From Zasmidium citrigriseum (taxonomy: Eukaryota > Ascomycota > Dothideomycetes > Mycosphaerellales > Mycosphaerellaceae): a stretch of DNA of 64,000 nucleotides. Below are positions 56,228-64,000 of this stretch, one piece after another; the first letter of the stretch is position 1, and each line of letters begins with the position of its first letter. The stretch is taken from positions 434,001-498,000 of the forward strand of contig NHNW01000005.1 of NCBI GenBank assembly GCA_002786025.1, in the 5' to 3' direction. A model generated the notes under the pieces. It worked only from the letters and a program-made list of their open reading frames with translations. It ran no database searches and had not been told where the DNA came from. A program made the position numbers and the translations under genes.

Positions 56228-56904
56228 TGTGGGTCTGTCGAGAGTGGGGATCGCTGGAATATGCTATGTTCTTCTCGAGAAGGACAATATTATGCATACT
56301 TATAACTCCATTCCCAGCCCCTTAACGAGGCTGATTCAAGCAAAAGCTCGTAACATTCCGAGATCTCGTCCATCTCGTAGAGGTCGATGCTCGAATGCGA
56401 ACACCCCGTCAACGCGTCGTTGTTTCTCCGTGATTGAAGACGAAGCCCCAATTCAGTCATTCGGTATAGCCATTCAGCCAATGGGCCCGTCGGTATTACA
56501 CAGCCTCCTGCTCCACCCGATCGATTCCTGTTCAGATAGTCTACGTCGGTCCTTTATGTCGAAACGAAGACGTTACGAAGTAGATGATATATCCCTTTCC
56601 GCTGTCTAGGTCAACTTGGCGGCTCGTTTATTCGTTTGTACCGCGTTTTGGGATCGGGCTAAGGCTGTGTCACGCAAGCCGAATTTGCCAGAGAAGAGCC
56701 GCGTGCCGGCCAAGACGTCACGTCACCTATTGTTCATGGGGGTCGAAGACGGCTTCCACAATTCATGTTTCATACACTCTTCCTCCATGAGATCTGCAAT
56801 TCAATATGATCAATTTATCAAGAAGCCGCCCAAAGAATCAAAACGCCAACGCTACCAGTCAGAAGATCAAGCATACCTCACTTACTCAAACAGATTACAA
56901 GTCT
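56228..56904. other. Intergenic region
   Basis: 677 bases between the chloroperoxidase start and the 3' end of the J-domain gene. Open frames on the plus strand here are short and unrecognised. Confidence 0.5.
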
Positions 56905-58222
56905 TTAGATTATCCTCAACCTCGCAAAGTCCAAGTCCTCGAACCCCCTCGGCTCCAAGCCATGCACATCATACAGCCTCTTTCGCTCCGGGTCCGAGAG
57001 GACGTCGTACGCTTTACAGACGACGGCCCATCGTAGGGGCGCATCGGGGTCGTTGGGAAGCCGTGCCGGGTCATGCTTTAGGCTGAGTTTGGCGAGAGAT
57101 CTGTTTATCATCTCATCAGCATAGTCTTTGGGTCTTGGTGGAATTCTGGGCTTACCTCTTCATAGCGAGATCATACACCCGCGGATCAGTCGCTGGATCG
57201 ACATCCAAGATTCGGTACAGAATCGGCCACGCCGTCTTGTCGGGCTCCTTTGGTACGCCATCCACTCGGTTCACATGGTAAAAGTCCTCGTATCGTAGCT
57301 GCTCGCCACTCTGTGGGGTATCGATCCGAGGAGATCGCTTCGGCGAGGGCGTTCCAGTCACGCTGCTGGAACTGCGTCGTGGGGATGGCGGCATCCTTGG
57401 CGATGGAGGCAGAGGATAGTCTTGAGGATACATCTTGTTCGATGGGCTCCGCCGGGGAGGAGGCGGAAAAGCAACGGGCGGCGCTGGTGCTGGTGCCTTA
57501 TTGAAGAAGCTCTCGCTACTCTTCCGTGGAGACTGTACACTCGAGAAGTCAGGAGGAGCGTAGACTCGGCTGCCTCGTCGGGGAAACGACTGCGAAGTAT
57601 AGTCCTCGACTCGGGGCGATGGTGTCGTGGGGAAGCGCCTCAAGTTTGATGCATCGCTGGTCCTCCGTGGCGACGGCGGTCCTGGCAACTCCCTGCTGTC
57701 GACTTTCTCCAGTACAGGACCCGTCCTCATACCAACATCCGGCACTCCTCTCAACGACTCTGTGACCTTCCTGGGCGATGGCGAGTTATCCGGCGTTCGA
57801 GGCTTCCCGCCCAACGGCAGCGGTGCTTCTTTCTGCTGCTTCTTCTGCACCTCGCTCAACAAGTCCCTCAACTCCGCCAATCTCATAGCCTGCTGATCAC
57901 AAGTCGCCAATCTCGCATGCAACGCTTGCAGCACCTCTCGATCCGTCGTAGTCAGCTTGCTCGGCTCCCCTTGGCTCTCAATCTGCTCGATATGTCTGAC
58001 CACATCCTTCGTCATATCTTTATTCGTCAACTCCATCTGATCCAATTTCTCCGCCGGTGGATTCTTCCCCGTCTTCGCATCTTGCCGGAACAGATCGATC
58101 CTCGCATCCAGCTCATTCGAAGCGACGATGTCGAGTTTGACCAACGACCTCAGATCGTTGATGTTGAGGCCCGCGGCGCTCAGGGCAGTGCTTGACCGTC
58201 GGTATGCCATTTTGCGGTGCAT
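56905..58222 (-). CDS. Protein with C-terminal J-like (DnaJ) domain, HPD changed to HDP
   Basis: Exons 58222-57156 and 57100-56905 give 420 aa from the first ATG; a second in-frame ATG at 58210 (MAYRRSS) is equally possible. The intron is GTAAGC...AACAG. The N-terminal third is helical and charged (residues about 15-150, likely coiled coil). The middle (about 150-330) is Pro/Ser/Arg-rich with many SPR and SPRR sites and looks disordered and phosphorylatable. The C-terminus resembles a J domain: LYRILDVDPATDPRVYDLA, KLSLKHDP and AYDVLSDPERKRLYD. The diagnostic His-Pro-Asp appears as His-Asp-Pro, which should impair Hsp70 stimulation. It may be a J-like regulator or adaptor. Confidence 0.75.
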
Positions 58223-59093
58223 TGGTGGTAGGAAGTAAACAGTTGTGGTGACGCTATGGAATGCAGAGTGATCCTTCTTTGTTAGCTGCGACCCGGTTGG
58301 GCCGCCATGAGCGATATATTCAAGCCCACCCAAGACCTGTCAAAGTACGACATATCAAGGAACATCCTCGCACTCACCATGGACAACACCCCAGCCACGT
58401 CAGCGCCCATCCCACGCTTGATCGCGACAACTCGTTCTCATTCAGCGCCTTATCTGCGCGCGCCTTGGAAATCTTGCATTCGTCCATCTGCCGCATGACG
58501 CACCGGATGCTGAAACATACCTGGAAATTCTATCCAAACGTCCACCCGCATGTTATAGACAAGGATTCTCGTTGCCGCCGTCGCCGTGCCCAGTGACTCA
58601 ACCCTTCCGTCGCTTATTTCCATGTCCCGCGACGAACGCTGATGATGAAAGTTCGCGTCCGTTCTCCTCGGGAGGAATGGTGACCTCGTCTGCCGGCGCA
58701 GGGTGCCCGGCATATCGATCTGAGATTGATCAAGGGATTCAGGTCGAAATTGCGATAGCACTGCCCGCTGTCAGTGGTCTGTGATGAACTTACCCGACGG
58801 CCACTCTCGGGGCGCTGCGACGGCAGTAGAGAATTTCATTGACACAGCCTCGAAAGACTGACTCTTTTCGACACTGCCCCACGCCTTTGATTCGGATGAG
58901 CGATTTCGAGTGCAAAACCTAGAACATGCTGGTGAGTTGTAGAAGCCCAATATTGACGAGCGCCCAATGACCGCTTCAGAAGGTATGTCAATCGGATACA
59001 GCTCTCGTATCATAGACTTTCGGTGTGTACTGCGAGACACTCTATCTGTCGTAAACTTTTCCATCAACCAAACTCACATCGCTTGCTCCGCCA
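58223..59093. other. Intergenic region
   Basis: 871 bases between the J-domain gene start and the 3' end of the mannosidase gene. A 63-codon frame starting near 58307 on plus (MSDIFKPTQDLSKYD) is the only one with a protein-like beginning, but nothing supports it further. Confidence 0.45.
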
Positions 59094-62000
59094 TCATCGT
59101 CCGAGATTGTCGTAGATACTTCTCACGGAGACTGTACTGGCCCAGTCACCGGAGCCCGAGAAGACTGTAAAAGTGACATCCTTGCTTTCGCCCTTGTTCA
59201 ACCAGAAGCCATTCTCCGACCAGTAGCCCTGCACGTCGTTGGTGTCATACTCAAGCCAAACCCAAGCCGCTACAGCTTTGGTGGCGGTGACGGTGAAGCC
59301 GTTACCGTTACGAGAAAGTTTCAATCCAGGGTCTTTGAGGTCGACGTCAATGAGCTGGGCTGGGTGGAAGAATTGGCTGTGCTTGTATTGCCCAGCTTCG
59401 ATGGAGAGGATGAGGACTGCGTTATCCATGCTGACGTTGCTGTTGGCGAAGGTGGTCCTCAGGCTGGGGTAATGGAGGACTTCGGTGGTGTTGATGGCTC
59501 CAACGTTGAAGTTGAGTCTGTTGGGTTTGGATGGCTGTGTGCCGTTGCCATGGCCAGATCCATTGCGATGGCCCTCAATCGTGACCGTACCGCCAACGGA
59601 AAGCGGGTTGCCAGAGAAGTCAAACCATTGGTAGGACATGGTGCCGGAGATAGAATCCTGCAGATCTGAAGTGACATAGATGGCAAGATCGGTGCTGTTT
59701 CTGTTCCAGTATGGGTAGACGATGACTGGAGAGTAGATGTCTTTGGCGGCGTAGTACAAAATCTTCTGGCGGCCGGTGAACTCAACACTTGCCCACGTCG
59801 GGGCGGACCTGCAAGTGGTCAGTCAAAGCAAATCAAAGTAGGTGCTTGATCCTCACCATAAATCGTTAAACTGCCAGTACAGCGAACCGAGCTGTCTCTC
59901 GGGCATACCAGACCCTCTCCTATAATAAGCAATCTGATGGGTCATGGCATCAGCGTGAATGACCTGAGTTGAATAGCACCAAGCACTACCAAGATGTCAG
60001 CAAATCCTCATTTCAACAATGACATCGATAATCACCTGAAGTTGGCCTTGGAATCCGGAAGATTCGGCGCAGGCAGATAGAGGTGCGTAGAAGCAGTGAT
60101 CTCATGAATACCCTGCAGCGATTGCGACTCCGGCACTCTGATCACCTGCAGAGCAATATTGACACGAACACTGTCTGCATCTGCATCTGTCGTCGGAGGG
60201 TACGGTACGTGACGATTGTGATTCACCACCGTCGGCGACTCAACATACAGATCACTGTCAGGCGTTTCCAGCTCCCAACTCTGGATCGAGGGAAAGCTGA
60301 TGTAGCCAAACTCGTCAGCAAAGCGACCTCGAGGGTACGTGGTGTAGTCGAAAAGCGTCGCTGCGTCGTAGTTGTAGGTGTCCGTGTCTTCGTAGTAGTC
60401 GCCCTCTACTCCGCCAGAGAAGCGTGGGGTCTGCGGACGGGTCGAGCTGAAGTCGAGGTTTGTGTAGCCGCGGTATGTCGAGGAGGGGATGTAGCTGATG
60501 GACTTTGTGTTTGCGTAGACACATTTGATGAGCACCTCCAGCTGGATCCTCTCGTAATTTTCGAGGCCGATTGGGATCTGTAGTTGGATCGACTCCAGCT
60601 CGTTTCCACCGGCCCAAAGTGCCAGACTAGGGTGATGGTTGACCCGACGTACGTTGTAATAGGCTTCGGCCTCGTATTCCGCAATGTATCTGTCGACGAT
60701 GGGGTAGGTAGCATCAGTAAATTCAAATTCAGACCAGAGAAGAAGGCCCATCTCATCGGCCATGTCGTAGATCCAGTCATCGAGATACACTCCAGAAGAC
60801 CAGACCCGCAACATATTGAAATGAGCATCCTTAGCCAGCTGGAACAGATTCCGAACAGTCCCATCATCAACTCTTGGCCAAAAGACATTTGGAGGCACGA
60901 GGTTGGAGCCCTTGGCATAGAACGTAACGCCATTGATTTCGAAATGCCAGTTCGCACCATCCCCGATACCCTGCGCCATTTGCTCGGGTGTGATAGGATC
61001 GAGGTTCAAGACGATAGTCCGGAAGCCAACTCGACGCTCCGCGTTGGCAATCGAGCCTCCGCCAAATCGACCGCCGCCGCCGATGATGTCCACTTTGGCA
61101 TTGTACAATGGCTGAGCACCCATCTCATTCGGCCACCAGAGTTGCACGGAGCTGGAATCGATAGTGGTACTACCAGTGATGGTATTCTTCGAGCTGTACA
61201 CGCCACTGAGCCTCCTCTGCAAGATTTGATGACCGCCTTGATCAGACAGCGTCAACTGCAAGCTCGACCCACGAGGAAGATCTCCGGTAAAGTCGATGGA
61301 AGCATTGAAAATCCATGGCTGTGACTGGTCCGGAGGGATGTTGTTCATCTGTCCTTTGCGGTAAATGTCAATCGCCGCGTTGTTGATGTAAAGTTGGTTC
61401 CTGGAAATCTGGACCGCGTAGATGGGTCTCCATGGGCCTGCGGGAACCAGAGCTGGGGACCAATCCCACCCAAAGTCATTCTGCTCTTTCCGCGCATAGG
61501 CCTTGCATGACAGTATGTGCTCAGGGCTATCGTCGCAGCTATCGGCGAAGTTGGTTAATCCATCCTGATCAGGTCCCTTGCTGATATTATGAGTAATCGG
61601 AACGGCGGGTCCGAAGTTCAAAGACAGCTGTGGTGTGCCTCGACAAGACCTCAGAAGATCTGTGATGTCAAAAGTGTACTGCCGGTATTGGTTCTCTGTG
61701 CTCCCGAGGACTTTTCCACACATAGAGATGGTAGTGAAAGTATCCAATCCGTCAAAGACCAGATATGTCGAAGTACCGCCATGCTGCCAGCCACTACCAA
61801 AGCCGCCTCGAGGACCAGAGTTCAGCCCTCGCACGTCTCGAGAGTATGTCCAGTTCTGATCGCGCACCCAGTCGAGGTTGACGTTGTTCAAGCCGTATAG
61901 CGGATCCACGATGGTGTTCGAGGCGTACAGGTCGATGTACTGCAGTGACGGGATGCTGGCTGGGATCGAGATGCTGCCATTCTCACTTTTCAGTGTCCAG

Positions 62001-62146
62001 CCATCACCACTAAGATCAATGACTTTGGCGTTGTTGTCATCATGTCCATGGGAAGGTCCCGGCCGCCAACCAGGCCATGACCAGCTACGCTGTGCAAATA
62101 AAGGCCTCGCTAGCGAAAGCAGCGAGAGGAGCGCCGGTTGCCACAT
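59094..62146 (-). CDS. Secreted GH2 beta-mannosidase (MndA type)
   Basis: Exons 62146-60036, 59985-59857 and 59808-59094 give 984 aa. Introns are GTGATT...GGTAG and GTGAGG...TGCAG. The ATG at 62146 gives a signal peptide (MWQPALLSLLSLARPLFA); the frame stays open to another ATG at 62386, which would add 80 residues and a membrane-like helix. GH2 features: a sugar-binding start DLSGDGWTLKSENGSI, LALWAGGNELES with the acid/base Glu, and FADEFGYISFPS with the nucleophile Glu. QLGSLYWQFNDLW is the conserved block restored by splicing. It removes terminal mannose from beta-mannan and manno-oligosaccharides. Many NxS/T sites fit secretion. Confidence 0.93.
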
Positions 62147-63140
62147 GTCGGAGAACAAAACGAGTCTCAAAGGTTCCTGACGGGTCACCGCAATACCGAC
62201 TAGAGACACAGTCAGTATTAATACCCACACGACCACCCTCCTCGTCCTGCAACTTTTTCCCTTGTCATGCCCTCTCCATCCGGCATCCGGCACCTTCGCC
62301 CAGCAGACCCGCTCCATCCTCCGGCACAGCGCAACACTGCCTCCAGACACCATATGCCTCTCACTCTCACATCCCATGCAGGGCATAAAATAAACTTTGG
62401 CTCACGGACAAGCGTGATTCACAAAGGTAGCATCCGGGCATCCTTCCTCCACCGCACACTTCCACAGCGAGAGAGGAACGTCCAGAGACGGCAACACCCC
62501 GCTTCCTTCTCTGGCGAGTGGCAGGTGATCCAAATCCGTAGAAAACGGAGGCTGCAGGAACGGAAGCTTAAGACGACGGCGAAGGATGCCTCCACATCGG
62601 GATCTATTGGATTACATTATGCGGGTGCGGTTGAAGGGAGGGATGCGTTTGTGCATGATGTTTGTTGAGAAAATGAGTCGCAGAGGTGGAGGATGGCCTG
62701 GAGATGGGAATTGTGATGGGGGTTGGAGCAGATGGCGGGGTGGACGAAAGGGAGGAGGTGAGGTCGAAGCCAGTGCCAAGCACGACGGCGTCACTTCCGG
62801 GATCGACGGTGGCAGCATCAGTCATCCGTCAACGTTGTGGTCGTATGTGGCACAGCACAGTAGTAGCTCTTCGTTTGAAGAGTCAAATAGGAGCATGCGA
62901 TCGCACGGAGATGTGTCCAGCTGACTACACTTGGTCCGATATTCGCAATCACGCTGCGGAAGCTCTCCAGTCGGCGTTGAACCAAGGCAGCATTCATGAA
63001 AGCCGTTGCCTTCGGATACACAGTCTGCGTGGACGGAAAGAAACCGGACAGCATCTGATCGAAGCCTGCCTGCTTTGTTCGAGATGCTCTTCTTAGACAT
63101 TACCTCCAAATGCTTCTTTGCCAAAGATCTCAATGCCACT
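62147..63140. other. Intergenic region
   Basis: 994 bases, including the mannosidase promoter. Open frames on both strands here are GC-biased or CAG-repeat-like and resemble no known family. Confidence 0.45.
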
Positions 63141-64000
63141 TCACATCCCTCTTCCTTGTCCACCAGCAGAAGAATCAGGAGCAGCACCAGCAGCAGCAAT
63201 CAACATCCCGAAATCCGGCTGCTGCAACATCAGCAGCGGTCCCGCAACAACACTCTCCTCAGTCGGCGCTCCAACCTCATCCGCAACAGCAGCAATAATA
63301 ACCCCCTTCCCCTTATCAAACTCACTTGGAATTCTGCTCTTCCCACTCTCCGTATCAAAAGGCCGAGTAAGATTCCCCAGCGCATGAAAGTAAACCACAT
63401 AGTACTCCCTCCCAGGCTGAAATTTAGGCTGCATCATAGGCACAGGAAAGACGAACTGGACTTCGTCCCCGGCTTGTGGGAAGGGTGGGTTGGAAGTCAT
63501 GAGCGCAGCTCGTTGCGGTGGGTTCGGAAACGGTGGGTTCTCCTTCGGACAGCTACCGGGCACGATATATTGCGCAACTTGGCTGAGGATTTGCATCGGG
63601 TAAGGATACAGCGTATCCGCCGGCCCCGTGAAAGGGTTCCCGTTGAAAAGACTCATCGTCGACCAAGTCCCATGACGGACTTCAATCTGACTGAGACTCG
63701 TCAAGACGCCCTGGCTTCGCGGCTCTTTCGCTTGAGAAGTCAGACCTGGCAAGAATGCAGGCCCACTAGCTTCGATGACAGTCTGACGGATGGCAAACTC
63801 CATCGCAGACGAGATGTTGAAGTTATACGAGCAAGGGCCGGGTTTCGTCGAGGCGTCGCTGATCATGTCGGTGGTGATTTGGACGTGTCCGGCTTCGTTG
63901 TTGCGGATCTCTTGCAGGCGGTCGTAGGTATTGCTTGGAAAGCCGAGGTTTGTGAAGTCTTCGCTGGTGAAACGGCGGATGGCTTCGTTGTAGAAGTGGA
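63141..64000 (-). CDS. Rds1-like ferritin-fold stress protein, partial at 5' end
   Basis: The start lies beyond the right edge; 286 codons plus the stop at 63141 are visible. The edge-proximal sequence reads HFYNEAIRRFTSEDF, then NNEAGHVQITTDMI with the ferritin-like helix ExxH, and GPCSYNFN. This is the pattern of the Rds1 / desiccation-related ferritin-like family in fungi. Further on are SQIEVRHGTW (another ExxxH helix end) and PCP-less tail with GSCPKENPPFP. The C-terminal portion (VQFVFPVPMMQPKFQP, then a Gly/Ala-rich end) is typical of the long family members. Many are secreted and stress-induced; biochemical role unknown. Confidence 0.75.
   Translation of the reverse strand, partial: HFYNEAIRRFTSEDFTNLGFPSNTYDRLQEIRNNEAGHVQITTDMISDASTKPGPCSYNFNISSAMEFAIRQTVIEASGPAFLPGLTSQAKEPRSQGVLTSLSQIEVRHGTWSTMSLFNGNPFTGPADTLYPYPMQILSQVAQYIVPGSCPKENPPFPNPPQRAALMTSNPPFPQAGDEVQFVFPVPMMQPKFQPGREYYVVYFHALGNLTRPFDTESGKSRIPSEFDKGKGVIIAAVADEVGAPTEESVVAGPLLMLQQPDFGMLIAAAGAAPDSSAGGQGRGM

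Noticed and set aside
62822..63199. 125-codon minus frame beginning with a Leu-rich stretch
   Set aside because: The Leu run comes from a CAG/CAA repeat at the 3' end of the Rds1-like gene; overlap and composition suggest no separate gene.

Overview
The window looks like nuclear DNA from a filamentous ascomycete (Pezizomycotina, possibly a Dothideomycete). The signs are short introns of about 46-66 bases with GT-AG ends and CTAAC-like branch points, fungal gene families, and a Copia retrotransposon carrying a repeat-induced point mutation (RIP) signature. Species cannot be fixed from the sequence. Exon joins were made by eye; for every multi-exon gene given as a CDS except the YrdC gene the exon sum is a multiple of three.

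Region 1-22.2 kb is a siderophore biosynthetic cluster. It holds a large NRPS (minus strand, truncated by the left edge), an acyl-CoA ligase ending in AKL, a divergent SidA-like N-monooxygenase, a MaoC/hydratase-2 dehydratase, a SidF-type N5-hydroxyornithine acyltransferase also ending in AKL, and a full-size ABC-B exporter. The likely logic is that acyl-CoA is made and dehydrated in the peroxisome, moved onto hydroxyornithine by the SidF-like enzyme, assembled by the NRPS and exported. Five exact copies of the iron-GATA site ATCWGATAA lie in the long intergenic regions of this cluster and I saw none elsewhere, which suggests iron-dependent (SreA-type) control.

Region 22.2-33.3 kb holds mostly unlinked genes: a 69-aa three-exon protein, a GH18 chitinase with a Ser/Thr-rich insertion of about 235 residues inside the barrel, a YrdC/Sua5-domain gene with an apparent one-base frameshift, a LaeA-like methyltransferase, an F-box-like protein, a TGS1-type cap methyltransferase, and a mitochondrial cytochrome b5-sulfite oxidase. 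Region 33.5-40.3 kb is two divergent pairs (GST/FAD monooxygenase and MFS transporter/P450) that could form a detoxification or small-metabolite locus.

Region 40.3-49.6 kb is repeat-rich. It has a solo LTR (40967-41434, TSD AACGC) and a full-length Copia element (42817-48700, TSD TTTGA). The Copia element has near-identical LTRs, a primer site matching the anticodon arm of initiator tRNA-Met, and one gag-pol frame broken by seven stops, all explainable by RIP. Both sit in a field of degenerate repeats.

Region 49.6-64 kb holds an unknown acidic protein, a secreted GH115 glucuronidase, a small chloroperoxidase-family heme-thiolate enzyme with five exons, a J-domain protein whose HPD reads HDP, a secreted GH2 beta-mannosidase, and the 3' part of an Rds1-like ferritin-fold protein cut by the right edge.
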